Part shown: piece after piece, positions 19,301 to 30,518 of the stretch | How positions within the stretch are numbered: position 1 is the first letter of the stretch | Layout of the letters: the number at the start of each line of letters is the position of its first letter | NCBI RefSeq assembly: GCF_002093665.1 | Contig: NZ_MRWE01000012.1 | Span: 58,542 to 122,541 of the forward strand | DNA length: 64,000 bases | Direction: 5' to 3' | Source: Rouxiella badensis | GTDB lineage: Bacteria > Pseudomonadota > Gammaproteobacteria > Enterobacterales > Enterobacteriaceae | Position numbers and translations under genes: made by a program | Notes under the pieces: model-generated | Database searches by the model: none | Seen by the model: the letters and a program-made list of their open reading frames with translations, nothing else | What the model was told of the DNA's origin: nothing

Positions 19301-19851
19301 TAAGGCTCTTCACTGCCCATGGGATAGAGGTCGAGCAGGGCACCACGGGTAGCAAATTCGCCGTGTTCCATCACCTGGTCAACGCTGCGATAGCCCGCCT
19401 GTTCAAGCTGTGCGCGCAGTTTGTCGCGCGACAGGCGCTGGCCCTTTTTCATCACCAGCGCGTGCCCGTGCAGGAACTCGTGAGGACAAACACGCTGCAT
19501 CAAGGTATTGACTGGAAGGATGATAATGCCACGCTCCATGGTCGGCAGCTGATACAGGCTCGACAGACGGGCGGAAATAATTTCCTGATGCGGAGAGAAA
19601 CTGTCGTAAGGCAGCGTTTCCCAGTCGGAGAGGCTGATCACCTTATGTTCGGTAAATTGCTGAATTTCGTCGCGCAGACGCAAGGCATTTTGCATATCCG
19701 GCGCGATAAGCATCACCGGACCCGCGTGGCGTTCGCTGATTTGGGCGCACTCCAGCGCGCAGGCCGAGCCGGTGAGTTGCCCCAACTGACGGGTATCGCC
19801 GGGACGCTCTGGCAGTGAATAACGCGGCTCTTGAGGCATATTTTGAAGCAT
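16390..19851 (-). CDS. mfd: Transcription-repair coupling factor
   Basis: Mfd displaces RNA polymerase stalled at DNA lesions and recruits UvrA. The 1153-residue protein has the N-terminal UvrB-homology region (TLPYDSFSPHQ and following) and the RNAP-interacting domain (HLEHGVGRYLGL). It then has a superfamily 2 translocase with Walker A GDVGFGKTE, the DEEH box VDEEHRFG, TATPIPRTL, and HQLRGRVGRS. The C-terminal domain that masks the UvrA-binding surface is present. An alternative in-frame ATG at 19839 would fit E. coli length slightly better; neither has a clear ribosome site. Confidence 0.97.
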   Translation of the reverse strand: MLQNMPQEPRYSLPERPGDTRQLGQLTGSACALECAQISERHAGPVMLIAPDMQNALRLRDEIQQFTEHKVISLSDWETLPYDSFSPHQEIISARLSSLYQLPTMERGIIILPVNTLMQRVCPHEFLHGHALVMKKGQRLSRDKLRAQLEQAGYRSVDQVMEHGEFATRGALLDLYPMGSEEPYRIDFFDDEIDSLRLFDVDTQRTLSEVESINLLPAHEFPTDKNAIELFRSQFREKFEVRRDAEHVYQQVSKGTFPAGIEYWQPLFFSQPLSTLFSYLPENTLVLNTGDLEHAAERFWQDVVQRYESRRIDPMRPLVEPDLLWLKVDGLYSELKKWPRIQLKAERLPEKSANTNLDYQPLPDLSVVPQNKAPMDNLRRFNESFGGSLVFSVESEGRRETLQDLLGRIKLNPTLIERIEEATAPGRYIMIGACEKGFLDNQKQLALVCESDMLGERVARRRQDTRRAINTDTLIRNLAELRPGQPVVHLEHGVGRYLGLTTLEAGGIKAEYLILTYAGEDKLYVPVSSLHLISRYAGGADETAPLHKLGGEAWSKARQKAAEKVRDVAAELLDIYAQREAKAGFAFKHDKEQYQLFCQTFPFETTPDQSQAINAVLTDMTQPLAMDRLVCGDVGFGKTEVAMRAAFLAVSNNKQVAVLVPTTLLAQQHFDNFRDRFANWPVRIEMMSRFRSAKEQQAVLEEAIEGKVDIIIGTHKLLQSDLRWKDLGLLIVDEEHRFGVRHKERIKAMRADVDILTLTATPIPRTLNMAMSGMRDLSIIATPPARRLAVKTFVREYDNLVVREAILREILRGGQVYYLYNDVANIDKATERLAELVPEARIAIGHGQMRERDLERVMNDFHHQRFNVLVCTTIIETGIDIPTANTIIIERADHLGLAQLHQLRGRVGRSHHQAYAYLLTPNPKAMSADAHKRLEAIASLEDLGAGFALATHDLEIRGAGELLGEDQSGQMTTIGFSLYMELLENAVDALKEGREPSLEDLTTSQTEVEMRMPALLPEEFIPDVNTRLSLYKRIASARSQQEVDELRVELIDRFGTLPDGARNLLSIAVLRLKAKALGIKRIEGNERGGFIEFSDKNRVDPGYLIGLLQKQPQVYRLDGPSKLKFMLDLTDRPKRLKFVDELLEEFAGHQLPA

Positions 19852-20062
19852 AAGCAGTTTCGCAATCTCGTTTGTCGGCGGGGGAAGTCCGAATTTTCAG
19901 ACCGTATCTTGCGATGCGGTTTGCTATCAGGTCAATCCGATTTGTACACGACTCTACATAAATAAAAGCCGCATAGTTACACCGTTAATGGTTCCATAAA
20001 GCACTGGTAGCCTTTATTATCCTTGATCACTTTGCAATGAGCTACTGCACTTAACGGATTTC

Positions 20063-21265
20063 ATGTATCAACCTGTCGCGTTATTTATCGGCCTGCGCTA
20101 CATGCGCGGGCGTGCTTCAGACCGCTTTGGGCGGTTTGTCTCCTGGCTATCCACCATTGGCATCACCCTTGGGGTGATGGCGCTGGTCACGGTGCTGTCG
20201 GTCATGAACGGTTTTGAGAAAGATCTCGAAAGTAATATTTTGGGACTGATGCCTCAGGCGTACATCACCACGGCGCAGGGATCGCTAAATCCAAAACAAA
20301 TCACCCACGACGACGCTGCAAAATTGCAGGGTGTGAATCGTGCTGTGCCTTTCACGACCGGTGACGTGGTGCTGCAAAGCCCCGGTAACGTTGCGGTAGG
20401 CGTGATGCTGGGTATTGACCCTCAGGAGAATGACACGCTCTCGAAATCCCTGGTGGGTGTCAGTCAGCAGGACCTACAGCCGGGCCAGTACAAGGTCATC
20501 CTCGGCAGTCAGCTCGCGCAGCAGCTCAAGGTGCAGCGCGGCGACAAGCTGCGTCTGATGGTCACCAGCGTCAGCCAGTTCACCCCGATGGGCAATATCC
20601 CGAGCCAGCGTATTTTTACTGTAGCAGGCACTTTTGACGCCAACAGTGAAGTTGACGGCTATGAGATGCTGGTCAACATTCAGGACGCGTCGCGCATGAT
20701 GCTGTATCCGCTGGGTAATGTCACTGGCTGGAGGCTGTATCTGAATAAACCGCTCGACGTCGATACGCTCAGCACTCAGGCGCTGCCAAAGGGCACTGAA
20801 TGGAAGGACTGGCGCGAGCGTCGCGGCGAGCTGTTCCAGGCGGTGCGCATGGAAAAAAATATGATGGGCCTGCTGCTGAGTCTGATTGTGGCGGTTGCTG
20901 CATTTAACATCATTACTTCGCTGGGCCTGCTGGTCATGGAAAAGCAGGGTGAGGTCGCTATCCTCAAAACCCAGGGGCTGACCCGCGCGCAGATTATGGC
21001 GGTGTTTATGGTGCAGGGCGCGAGCGCCGGTATCATCGGCGCGTTGCTCGGTGCGGTGCTGGGCGTGCTGCTCGCGACGCAACTGAACACCATCATGCCT
21101 GCGATTGGCGTGATGCTTGACGGCGCGTCTCTGCCGGTCGACATCGAACCGATGCAGGTTATTGTTATTGCGCTGGTGGCGATGGTCATCGCGTTGTTGT
21201 CTACGTTCTACCCTTCATGGCGCGCCGCCGCCGCCCAACCCGCAGAGGCTCTACGTTATGAATAA
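20063..21265 (+). CDS. lolC: Lipoprotein-releasing system permease LolC
   Basis: LolC is one of two membrane subunits of the LolCDE ABC complex that extracts lipoproteins from the inner membrane and hands them to LolA. The 400-residue protein has one N-terminal membrane helix after [15 protein letters not shown], a large periplasmic domain and three C-terminal helices. The conserved [14 protein letters not shown] cytoplasmic coupling segment is present. It overlaps lolD by 8 bases. The LolC hook region that binds LolA is in the periplasmic part. Confidence 0.96.
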   Translation: MYQPVALFIGLRYMRGRASDRFGRFVSWLSTIGITLGVMALVTVLSVMNGFEKDLESNILGLMPQAYITTAQGSLNPKQITHDDAAKLQGVNRAVPFTTGDVVLQSPGNVAVGVMLGIDPQENDTLSKSLVGVSQQDLQPGQYKVILGSQLAQQLKVQRGDKLRLMVTSVSQFTPMGNIPSQRIFTVAGTFDANSEVDGYEMLVNIQDASRMMLYPLGNVTGWRLYLNKPLDVDTLSTQALPKGTEWKDWRERRGELFQAVRMEKNMMGLLLSLIVAVAAFNIITSLGLLVMEKQGEVAILKTQGLTRAQIMAVFMVQGASAGIIGALLGAVLGVLLATQLNTIMPAIGVMLDGASLPVDIEPMQVIVIALVAMVIALLSTFYPSWRAAAAQPAEALRYE

Positions 21266-21962
21266 TTCTTTGTTGTTGCAGTGCGAAAACCTCTGTAAGA
21301 CTTACCATGAAGGCAAACTCAATACCGACGTGCTGCGTAACGTTTCGTTTGCCATCAAGCCGGGCGAGATGATGGCTATCGTGGGCAGCTCCGGTTCCGG
21401 CAAGAGTACCTTGCTGCACCTGCTGGGTGGTCTGGATTCCCCGACCTCGGGTGAGGTGGTGTTTAAGGGGCAGTCGCTGAACGCGATGTCTTCTTCCGCC
21501 AAGGCCGAACTGCGTAACCGCCAACTAGGCTTTATCTATCAGTTTCACCACCTGCTGCCGGACTTTACCGCCCTCGAAAACGTGGCCATGCCGCTGCTAA
21601 TCGGTAAAAACAAGGCGTCAGAGGTGCAGGACAAGGCGCGTGAGATGCTGGCGGCCGTGGGGCTCGAGCATCGCAGCAAGCATCGTCCGTCCGAGCTCTC
21701 CGGCGGTGAACGTCAGCGCGTGGCGATTGCCCGTGCGCTGGTGAACAATCCTGCACTGGTATTGGCCGATGAGCCAACGGGTAACCTCGATCAAAAGAAC
21801 GCCGACAGCATCTTTGAGCTGCTCGGCGAGCTCAATGTGCGTCAGGGCACGGCTTTCCTGGTGGTCACGCACGATTTGCATCTGGCTAATCGTCTCAGCC
21901 GTCAGCTCGAAATGCGCGACGGTAAGTTACAGCAGGACTCAACCCTGTTGGGGGCGCGTTAA
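21258..21962 (+). CDS. lolD: Lipoprotein-releasing system ATPase LolD
   Basis: LolD powers lipoprotein release. It has Walker [10 protein letters not shown] (residues 43-51), the LolD-specific loop [18 protein letters not shown], the ABC signature LSGGERQR, Walker [12 protein letters not shown] and the switch histidine in VVTHD. The ATG at 21258 gives 234 residues (E. coli 233) and overlaps the lolC stop; the longer upstream reading frame lies inside lolC. Its TAA shares one base with the lolE ATG, so the three genes are tightly coupled. Confidence 0.97.
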   Translation: MNNSLLLQCENLCKTYHEGKLNTDVLRNVSFAIKPGEMMAIVGSSGSGKSTLLHLLGGLDSPTSGEVVFKGQSLNAMSSSAKAELRNRQLGFIYQFHHLLPDFTALENVAMPLLIGKNKASEVQDKAREMLAAVGLEHRSKHRPSELSGGERQRVAIARALVNNPALVLADEPTGNLDQKNADSIFELLGELNVRQGTAFLVVTHDLHLANRLSRQLEMRDGKLQQDSTLLGAR

Positions 21963-23212
21963 TGTCAGCTATGCCTTTTTCCCTTCTTGTTGGCCTGCGT
22001 TTTAGCCGTGGCCGCCGCCGTGGCGGCATGGTGTCGCTTATTTCGGTGATTTCCACGCTGGGCATTGCGCTCGGGGTAGCGGTACTGATTGTGGGCCTCA
22101 GCGCCATGAACGGTTTTGAGCGAGAGCTTAAGGACCGCGTGCTGGCTGTGGTACCGCATGGCGAAATTCGCCCGGTTAATCAGCCATTTATTGGCTGGGA
22201 AGACGTTATCCAGCGCGTCGAGAAGGTGCCGGGCATCGTTGCGGCGGCGCCTTACATACAGTTCAGCGGTTTGGTCGAAAACGGGGCCAAGCTGAGGGCG
22301 CTACAGGTTAAGGGGGTTGATCCCCAACAGGAAGAGCGCATCAGCGCAGCACCGAAATTTGTACAGGGCGATGCCTGGCAGAACTTCAGGCCTGGCGAGC
22401 AGCAGGTGATTCTGGGTAAAGGGGTTGCCGATGCGCTTAACGTCAAGCAGGGCGATTGGGTAACAGTGATGATCCCCAACAGCGACCCTGACATGAAGCT
22501 GCTTCAGCCTAAGCGTATCCGTCTGCACGTGAGCGGAATTTTGCAGCTCAGCGGACAGCTTGACCACAGTATGGCGATGGTGCCGCTGGCCGATGCCCAG
22601 CAGTATCAGGACATGGGATCCAGCGTAACCGGAATCGATATCAAAGTTAACGATGTTTTCGCTGCCAACAAGCTGGTACGCGATGCGGGCGAGGTCACAA
22701 AAGCCTACGTCTACATTAGCAGTTGGATAGGGACTTACGGTTATATGTACCGTGATATCCAGATGATCCGCGCCATAATGTATTTAGCGATGGTGCTGGT
22801 GATAGGTGTAGCCTGCTTTAACATTGTCTCCACGCTGGTGATGGCCGTTAAGGATAAAAGCAGCGATATCGCAGTACTGAGAACGCTGGGTGCCAAAGAC
22901 GGACTTATCCGTGCGGTGTTTATCTGGTACGGGCTGATGGCCGGGCTGGTAGGCAGCGTGCTGGGCGTGGTGATTGGCGTGGTGGCATCGCTTGAGCTGA
23001 CCAACATCATCAACCTGTTGCAAAAAATGGTCGGTCATAAATTTTTATCCGGTGATATCTACTTCATCGATTTTCTACCGTCGGAATTGCATTGGTTAGA
23101 CGTTTTAAGCGTTTTAGCGACCGCCCTGGTATTGAGCCTGCTCGCCAGCTGGTACCCAGCGCGTCGCGCTAGCCGCATCGACCCCGCGCGCGTATTGAGC
23201 GGTGGTCAGTAA
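21962..23212 (+). CDS. lolE: Lipoprotein-releasing system permease LolE
   Basis: LolE is the second membrane subunit of LolCDE and first receives the lipoprotein substrate. The 416-residue protein resembles LolC in layout: an N-terminal helix after [12 protein letters not shown], a periplasmic domain, and three C-terminal helices with the coupling segment [18 protein letters not shown]. It starts on the last base of the lolD stop codon (TAATG). Confidence 0.96.
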   Translation: MSAMPFSLLVGLRFSRGRRRGGMVSLISVISTLGIALGVAVLIVGLSAMNGFERELKDRVLAVVPHGEIRPVNQPFIGWEDVIQRVEKVPGIVAAAPYIQFSGLVENGAKLRALQVKGVDPQQEERISAAPKFVQGDAWQNFRPGEQQVILGKGVADALNVKQGDWVTVMIPNSDPDMKLLQPKRIRLHVSGILQLSGQLDHSMAMVPLADAQQYQDMGSSVTGIDIKVNDVFAANKLVRDAGEVTKAYVYISSWIGTYGYMYRDIQMIRAIMYLAMVLVIGVACFNIVSTLVMAVKDKSSDIAVLRTLGAKDGLIRAVFIWYGLMAGLVGSVLGVVIGVVASLELTNIINLLQKMVGHKFLSGDIYFIDFLPSELHWLDVLSVLATALVLSLLASWYPARRASRIDPARVLSGGQ

Positions 23213-23265
23213 TCAGTCTTCTTGAGCAAAGAAGTTTTTCCGGATAAAGAAAAGGAGCGGTGAAT

Positions 23266-24096
23266 ATGCGCACACGCCATCGGCTGCGTCGGTTTCGCAA
23301 AAATAAGCGCATACGCCATCAGCGTTTTCGGTCGAATATCTTCCATCGCGACAGTATGGCCGCGGCGGAGTTGAAAAGACCGTTCGTGGTGGTGCTCACC
23401 GGTGCCGGGATCTCGGCCGAATCAGGGATCCGCACTTTCCGCGCCGCAGACGGGCTGTGGGAAGAGCATAAGGTTGAAGACGTTGCCACGCCGGAAGGCT
23501 ATCGGCGTGACCCGCAGCGGGTGCAGGCGTTCTACAACGCTCGGCGTCAGCAGCTGCAACAGGAAACGATTCAGCCCAACGCGGCGCATCAGGCGCTGGC
23601 GGTGCTCGAAGAGGCGCTGGGAGACAACTTCCTGCTGGTTACGCAAAACATCGACAACCTGCACGAGCGTGCAGGCAGTTCTCGGGTGCTGCATATGCAC
23701 GGCGAGTTGATGAAGGTGCGTTGTACCGAGTCGGGACAGGTGTTTGACTGGAACCACGACCTTTCGGTTGATGACCGCTGCCACTGCTGCCAGTTTCCTG
23801 CCCCGCTGCGCCCACACGTGGTGTGGTTTGGTGAGATGCCGCTGCGGATGGACGAAATCTACACCGCACTGGGCAAAGCCGATTTCTTTATTGCTATCGG
23901 CACTTCCGGACATGTGTATCCGGCGGCAGGCTTTGTGCATGAGGCACGGGTTCAGGGAGCGCATACCTTCGAGCTCAATCTGGAGCCGAGTCAGGTCGAA
24001 AGCCAATTCGATGAGCGCATTTACGGGCTTGCCAGTAAGGTGGTTCCCGAGTTCGTGCACGCATTTCTGAGCAAGAAGAGCGACAGCTGGCGTTAA
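23266..24096 (+). CDS. cobB: NAD-dependent protein deacylase (sirtuin) CobB
   Basis: CobB removes acetyl and succinyl groups from lysines, including on acetyl-CoA synthetase. Sirtuin motifs are [26 protein letters not shown] and the catalytic histidine in HMHGEL. The Tyr and Arg of FYNARR are linked to desuccinylase activity in E. coli CobB. The zinc region shows RCTESG and CHCCQF. The ATG at 23266 after AAAGGAG gives the long 276-residue form with an arginine-rich N-terminal extension as in E. coli; an internal ATG near 23356 could make the short form. Confidence 0.95.
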   Translation: MRTRHRLRRFRKNKRIRHQRFRSNIFHRDSMAAAELKRPFVVVLTGAGISAESGIRTFRAADGLWEEHKVEDVATPEGYRRDPQRVQAFYNARRQQLQQETIQPNAAHQALAVLEEALGDNFLLVTQNIDNLHERAGSSRVLHMHGELMKVRCTESGQVFDWNHDLSVDDRCHCCQFPAPLRPHVVWFGEMPLRMDEIYTALGKADFFIAIGTSGHVYPAAGFVHEARVQGAHTFELNLEPSQVESQFDERIYGLASKVVPEFVHAFLSKKSDSWR

Positions 24097-24196
24097 TTTC
24101 CCACCAGGCTGTAAACGTACTAAAAATGACCTGACGCAATATTTGAGATATTCAGGCTGCGCATAATGAAACTCTGTCGCCAGAGGATGCCTGAAT

Positions 24197-25435
24197 ATGG
24201 ATAACTTGCTTGACCGTTTCTTCCACTATGTCTCTTTTGATACCCAATCAAAAGCCAACGCAAAATCCACCCCGAGCAGTGAAGGACAGGTCAAACTGGC
24301 TCTCTCACTGCGCGACGAACTCATTTCGCTCGGCTTTGACCGCGTGGTATTGAGCCCTAAAGGCTGCCTGACCGCTACGCTGCCTGCTAACGTCAGTTGG
24401 CCAGTACCCACCATTGGCTTTATCTCTCACCTTGATACAGCGCCTGATTTCAGCGGCAAAAACGTCAACCCGCAGGTTGTCGAAAACTATCGCGGCGGTG
24501 ATATCGCGCTGGGACAGGGCGAAGAGATACTCTCTCCGGTGATGTTCCCGGTGTTGCATCAACTGCTTGGGCAGACCCTCATTACCACCGACGGTAAAAC
24601 CCTGCTCGGTGCCGATAACAAGGCTGGGATCGCCGAGATAGTCACCGCGATGGTGCGGCTCAAAAATGGCGATATTCCTCACGGTGATGTGCGCTTCGCC
24701 TTTACGCCTGATGAAGAGATTGGCAAAGGCGTGCAGAATTTTGACGTCGAGCAGTTTGCCGCTGAGTGGGCCTACACCGTCGATGGCGGCGGGGTAGGTG
24801 AGCTTGAATATGAGAACTTTAATGCCGCGTCGGCGACAATCAAAATTGTGGGTAACAACGTGCACCCCGGCAGCGCAAAAGGCGTGATGGTCAACGCATT
24901 GTCATTGGCGACGCGTTTCCATCAGGCGCTACCGGCTTCAGAAACGCCCGAGCAGACGCAGGGTTATGACGGTTTTTATCATCTGGTCAGCATCAAGGGC
25001 ACGGTAGAACGCGCCGAAATGCACTACATTGTGCGTGATTTTGACCGAATTCGGTTTGAAGCCCGCAAGCATAAAATCATAGAGGTGGCGCAGTGGGTAG
25101 GGGAAGGGCTGCACCGCGACTGCTATATCGATGTCACCCTCGACGATCACTATTACAACATGCGAGAGCAGGTGATGAAGCATCCGCATGTGATCGAATG
25201 TGCTCAGCAGGCGATGAAAGACTGCAATATTCAGCCGACGGTCAAACCGATTCGCGGCGGCACAGACGGCGCACAGCTCTCATTTCGCGGACTGCCTTGC
25301 CCGAATATTTTTACCGGTGGCTATAACTTCCACGGCAAGCACGAGTTTATTACCCTGGAAGGGATGGAGAGTGCGGTATCGGTGATTATGCGGATTGTAG
25401 CGCTGACCGCAGAGAATGCGGCTAAGAAAAGATAG
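24197..25435 (+). CDS. pepT: Peptidase T
   Basis: PepT is a cytoplasmic zinc tripeptidase of the M20 family. Metal and catalytic residues can be placed: His78 and Asp80 in [11 protein letters not shown], bridging Asp140 in LGADNKAG, Glu173/Glu174 in TPDEEIG, Asp196 in TVDGGG, and a late His in NFHGKHEF. At 412 residues it is slightly longer than E. coli PepT. In E. coli it is induced anaerobically through FNR; no convincing FNR box was found in the 100 bases upstream. Confidence 0.97.
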   Translation: MDNLLDRFFHYVSFDTQSKANAKSTPSSEGQVKLALSLRDELISLGFDRVVLSPKGCLTATLPANVSWPVPTIGFISHLDTAPDFSGKNVNPQVVENYRGGDIALGQGEEILSPVMFPVLHQLLGQTLITTDGKTLLGADNKAGIAEIVTAMVRLKNGDIPHGDVRFAFTPDEEIGKGVQNFDVEQFAAEWAYTVDGGGVGELEYENFNAASATIKIVGNNVHPGSAKGVMVNALSLATRFHQALPASETPEQTQGYDGFYHLVSIKGTVERAEMHYIVRDFDRIRFEARKHKIIEVAQWVGEGLHRDCYIDVTLDDHYYNMREQVMKHPHVIECAQQAMKDCNIQPTVKPIRGGTDGAQLSFRGLPCPNIFTGGYNFHGKHEFITLEGMESAVSVIMRIVALTAENAAKKR

Positions 25436-25482
25436 CGGTTCGATCCCCTCGTCCATGAGCGAAGAAGGGGACCGTTTAAGGC

Positions 25483-26604
25483 TTAGTCGTTGAAATACCA
25501 GTAGCCGTTGTTCACTAATGCGCAAAGTGCTGCGAGGAAAGAAGGATCCTCGAGCGCGTCGCCCAGCATGGCATGAGTGACGGTCAGGTTACGGCTCAAC
25601 GCATCCGCAGCGGCGGTCTGTTCGGTCACAATCGCCTCACCGTTCACGTAGCAACGATCGCCAACGTGCAGAACGCGAAGCCCACCCAGGCGTTGCAGCG
25701 TCTCACCCGACTCCAGCAGCTCGTACACTTCACCCGGCTGATAAGGCGGCTCCGGTGGCGCAACGTCAAGCTCGTGGCGTGACTGAGAGATGAACTCCCC
25801 AAACCAGCTGTTGAAATGCTCCTGATTGTTCACCAGATCCAGCATCATGTTGCGCAGGCCGTCAAGCTCGTGCTGCTGGATCTCGGCAGGATGATCGCGT
25901 TTCACCAGCGTTGGATCGCTATAACGTTTGCTGCCCAGCTCGCGAGACAGCGCGTAGTCGGCGAAACTGCTGATCATTTCGCGTGAGTTAGGTGCACGGA
26001 AGCCAACGGAGTAGTTGAGGGCATTCTCAAGCGAGTAACCTTCATGCGGGAATCCAGGCGGGATATAGATGATATCGCCCGGTTCCATCTCTTCGTCGAT
26101 GATGGCGTCAAACGGTTCAACCTGAAGAAGATCAGGGTGCGGCGTGTGCTGTTTCATCGGGATTTTTTCCCCAACGCGCCAGCGGCGACGGCCGGTGCCC
26201 TGAATGATGAAGACGTCATACTGGTCGAGGTGCGGGCCAACGCCGCCGCCGGGAACAGAGAAGGAAATCATCAGGTCGTCCATGCGCCAATCTGGGATCT
26301 GGCGGAAAGGGCGCATCAGGTGTGAGGAAGGTTCATGCCAGTGGTCGACGGCCTGAACCAAAATGGACCAGTTATTCTCGCCAAGGTGGTCATAGCTTTC
26401 GAACGGGCCGTGGCTAACCTGCCAGCGCCCTTTGTCATGGCTGACCAGGCGGCTGTCAACTTCGTTTTCCATCGCCAGACCCGCCAGTTCATCCGGGGAA
26501 ATCGGGTCGATAAAGTTTTTGAAACCACGTTTAAGCAGGACCGGACGCTTTTGCCAGTAGTTGGCGAGAAAATCGTCCCAGTCTAAATCAAGTTGATAAT
26601 CCAT
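25483..26604 (-). CDS. roxA: 50S ribosomal protein L16 3-hydroxylase
   Basis: RoxA (YcfD) is a JmjC-type Fe(II)/2-oxoglutarate oxygenase that hydroxylates an arginine of ribosomal protein L16. The iron ligands His125, Asp127 (GPHLDQYD) and His187 (GFPHEGY) sit at E. coli positions, followed by a dimerisation and winged-helix C-terminal part ending in NNGYWYFND. The ATG at 26604 (373 residues) was chosen over an in-frame ATG at 26637 because a TATAAT (minus strand, 26640-26645) lies directly before the latter, placing the transcript start inside the longer frame. Confidence 0.95.
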   Translation of the reverse strand: MDYQLDLDWDDFLANYWQKRPVLLKRGFKNFIDPISPDELAGLAMENEVDSRLVSHDKGRWQVSHGPFESYDHLGENNWSILVQAVDHWHEPSSHLMRPFRQIPDWRMDDLMISFSVPGGGVGPHLDQYDVFIIQGTGRRRWRVGEKIPMKQHTPHPDLLQVEPFDAIIDEEMEPGDIIYIPPGFPHEGYSLENALNYSVGFRAPNSREMISSFADYALSRELGSKRYSDPTLVKRDHPAEIQQHELDGLRNMMLDLVNNQEHFNSWFGEFISQSRHELDVAPPEPPYQPGEVYELLESGETLQRLGGLRVLHVGDRCYVNGEAIVTEQTAAADALSRNLTVTHAMLGDALEDPSFLAALCALVNNGYWYFND

Positions 26605-26728
26605 GTGTTTGTTCCGCGGATTGCTAAAGTCTGACATGGATTATAACGGAACATCAGTGCGCTGGCGCAGGCAATCATCGGCAAATTTAAACTCTGACAT
26701 GTGAATCACACCCACACCGGCAAAAAAC

Positions 26729-28183
26729 TCAGGATTGATCGCTGTCGTACTGCTGACCGAAGCAGATGCGCATGCTCGCGCCGCCTAATTCGCTGTCACC
26801 GATAAGGATCTTACCGTCGTACTGTTCAATGATTTCGCTCGCCAGCGACAGGCCGAGACCTTGCCCCGGACGCAGCGTATCTGCCCGTTGGCCGCGCTTG
26901 AAGATAAGCTCACGCTGGTTTTCAGCAATGCCAGGACCGTCGTCTTCCACCAGAATCACTAATTCGTTTTCGGTGTGCACCGCGCTGATTTCGACGAACT
27001 CCAGACAGTATTTGCAGGCGTTGTCGATGACATTGCCCAGCACCTCCATAAAGTCGTTCTTTTCACCGATGAAAGTGATTTCAGGCGAGATATCGAGCGT
27101 CAATACCACCCCCTTGCGCTGATAAACCTTATTGAGCGCCGAGCAAAGGCTGTCGAGCAGCGCCGGGACTGAGTGGATTTCGCGGACCAGAATCAGGTGT
27201 TCAGAGCGTAGCGTTGCGCGATGCAGGTAATAGCCAATCTGCTGCGAGATACGACTTATCTGCTCAAGCATTATCGGTTCGGCCTTCTCTATGCTCATCT
27301 CCTTGCCGTTGCGCAGCGAGCGCAGCGTGGTTTGCAGCACCGCCAGCGGTGTTTTGAGGCTGTGCGTCAGGTCGGCGAGCGTTGTGCGATAGCGGTCATA
27401 GCGGCCGCGTTCGCTGCTGAGCAGAATATTGAGATTGCGCACCAGTCCGCGCAGCTCGGAGGGAGTTTGCTCGTCGAGCAGGTCGCGCTCTTTGGTTTCA
27501 AGCTCTGCCACCTGGCCGATTAATGCCTTGATCGGCCGCAGGCTCCAGTAGGCTACCAGCCAGAGTAAGGGCACCACCAGAAGCAGGTTTGCGAGCAGCA
27601 CATAGCTGAACCACTCCCACACTAAATCGGAATGCTGCAACTCCTGCGGAATACTGTCGATGACCACGATATTCAGCGCGGGCAGGCGTGAGGTTGCGGC
27701 ATAGTTATTTACCGCCACCGAGTGCGTCATTGCGGTGGCGTTAGTCCCGTCGTAATTCTTCAACTGGTCTTGCGCTTTGGGGTTGTTACCCACGACTTCG
27801 CTGGAGGTTTGCGTGTCGGTGTCGAGGTCATAAAAGCCGGGTTTATTCAGCCATGACTTGCTGATTTGTGATTCCAGATCGGGTACGCGTCGCTGAGCCC
27901 AGAGCAGTTTCCCGTTACTGTCGTAAATGAATACCAGCGTGGGGAAATTGAGATCGAGATCGGGGGGAACATTGATGGTCAACTTGTCGTCATGCCACTG
28001 CGCGAGGCTGAAGAACAGGTTACTCTCGCCGCGCAGTAGCCGATAGGCGGTCTTGTCGAAGCTCACCATGTAGCCGACGACGGCCACTAATCCGTAGGCG
28101 AGCGACAGCGCCAGCACCACGGCGGCGGTAGCCATCATGTAGCGGGCGCGAAGCGAAAACGGATTTTTGCTTTTGGTTATCAT
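26729..28183 (-). CDS. phoQ: Two-component sensor kinase PhoQ
   Basis: PhoQ senses low Mg2+, acid pH and antimicrobial peptides and phosphorylates PhoP. Two membrane helices (about 16-39 and 192-214) flank a periplasmic PAS-like sensor. HAMP follows, then the H-box [10 protein letters not shown] with His274, N-box [10 protein letters not shown], and G boxes DDGPGI and GQGLGLSLA. The acidic cluster that precedes MTHSV in E. coli PhoQ is replaced by NYDGTNATA (residues 143-151), leaving one acidic residue there. It follows phoP by 5 bases. Confidence 0.96.
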   Translation of the reverse strand: MITKSKNPFSLRARYMMATAAVVLALSLAYGLVAVVGYMVSFDKTAYRLLRGESNLFFSLAQWHDDKLTINVPPDLDLNFPTLVFIYDSNGKLLWAQRRVPDLESQISKSWLNKPGFYDLDTDTQTSSEVVGNNPKAQDQLKNYDGTNATAMTHSVAVNNYAATSRLPALNIVVIDSIPQELQHSDLVWEWFSYVLLANLLLVVPLLWLVAYWSLRPIKALIGQVAELETKERDLLDEQTPSELRGLVRNLNILLSSERGRYDRYRTTLADLTHSLKTPLAVLQTTLRSLRNGKEMSIEKAEPIMLEQISRISQQIGYYLHRATLRSEHLILVREIHSVPALLDSLCSALNKVYQRKGVVLTLDISPEITFIGEKNDFMEVLGNVIDNACKYCLEFVEISAVHTENELVILVEDDGPGIAENQRELIFKRGQRADTLRPGQGLGLSLASEIIEQYDGKILIGDSELGGASMRICFGQQYDSDQS

Positions 28184-28188
28184 CGGCT

Positions 28189-28863
28189 TTAGCCTCGGAT
28201 ATCAAAGCGATAACCCTGACCTCGCACGGTAGTAATGACCTCAGCCGGATGTTCAACCTGCAATTTTTTGCGCAGACGGCCCATCAACACGTCAACCGTG
28301 TGGCTCTCGCGCAGTTCGGCGTCAGGGTACAGCTGTAGCATCAGGCTGTCTTTGCTCACCACTTTTCCGGCGTTGCGGATAAGCGTCTCGATAATGGTGT
28401 ATTCGAAGGCCGTGAGTTTTACCGGCTGTTCATTGACCGTCAATTCGCGGCGTGAGAGGTCAATGACGAACGGCGGCAGGGCGATAACCTGTGAGGCTAG
28501 CCCGCTGTTGCGGCGCATCAACGCCTGCATGCGCGCAATCACTTCTTCGAGGTGGAAAGGTTTGGTCACGTAGTCGTCAGCACCGGCTTCCAGCACGGCA
28601 ACCTTGTCCTGCCAGCTTTCACGTGCGGTCAGTACCAAAATCGGCAGTTTGACCTGGTGGTTACGCCAGCGTTGGATCATGCTCAGGCCGTCTTCACCCG
28701 GTAAACCCAGGTCGACGATCGCGATATCAGGGGCGTGCTCTTGCAGAAAATAGTCGGCTTCCTTGGCGTCTTCCGCAGAATCGACTTGATTGCCCATTTC
28801 GCGCAGCTGCACAGAAAGGTGATGGCGCAAAAGCGCATTATCTTCAACGACTAAAATTCGCAT
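28189..28863 (-). CDS. phoP: Two-component response regulator PhoP
   Basis: PhoP is the OmpR-family regulator of the Mg2+ and virulence regulon. The receiver domain has Asp51 as phospho-acceptor ([10 protein letters not shown]), the acidic pair Glu7-Asp8, and Lys in VTKPFH. The C-terminal winged helix ends with VRGQGYRFD. The ATG at 28863 follows CGGAGAA and gives 224 residues; an in-frame upstream extension to 28923 would overlap the promoter. A PhoP box upstream indicates autoregulation. Confidence 0.97.
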   Translation of the reverse strand: MRILVVEDNALLRHHLSVQLREMGNQVDSAEDAKEADYFLQEHAPDIAIVDLGLPGEDGLSMIQRWRNHQVKLPILVLTARESWQDKVAVLEAGADDYVTKPFHLEEVIARMQALMRRNSGLASQVIALPPFVIDLSRRELTVNEQPVKLTAFEYTIIETLIRNAGKVVSKDSLMLQLYPDAELRESHTVDVLMGRLRKKLQVEHPAEVITTVRGQGYRFDIRG

Positions 28864-28940
28864 AACGTTCTCCGTTTTCGGCAAGGGCTCATTATCATCG
28901 CTACAAGATAAACCTGATATCAACCATAAGATTTAAAATA

Positions 28941-28957
28941 TAAACGAAATATAAACG
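28941..28957 (-). promoter_or_regulatory. phoP: PhoP box of the phoPQ promoter
   Basis: Read on the minus strand the site is CGTTTA-TATTT-CGTTTA, a direct repeat with the 11-base pitch of the known PhoP box ((T/G)GTTTA-N5-(T/G)GTTTA). Eleven bases further is TTATGG, at the spacing expected for a -10 in PhoP-activated promoters. It lies 78 bases upstream of the phoP start. Confidence 0.8.
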
Positions 28958-29013
28958 AGAAAAGAAAGGCACGCTGAGTTATTTTTTCTGAAGGGAAGTA
29001 ATTCAACAGGATA

Positions 29014-29054
29014 ATAAAAAAACGGGGGAGAAAACCTGCGTTTTCTCCCCCGTT
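29014..29054 (-). terminator. purB terminator
   Basis: A perfect 15-bp stem (29021-29035 with 29040-29054) around a CTGC loop is followed on the minus strand by seven T residues, 21 bases after the purB stop. It separates purB from phoPQ. Confidence 0.92.
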
Positions 29055-29074
29055 GAACGTAATGGTTTAAACGA

Positions 29075-30481
<1,407 letters not shown>

Positions 30482-30518
30482 TCACACCTACGTGATACAG
30501 GTGTGGCAAATCTGATTT

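Noticed and set aside
16565..19818. Long open frames on the plus strand opposite mfd
   Set aside because: They are shadows of the high-GC third codon positions of mfd; the minus frame has complete Mfd motifs.
24097..24196. FNR site upstream of pepT
   Set aside because: TTGAGATATTCAGG has the wrong spacing and only partial half-sites, so it does not meet the FNR pattern although E. coli pepT is FNR-activated.
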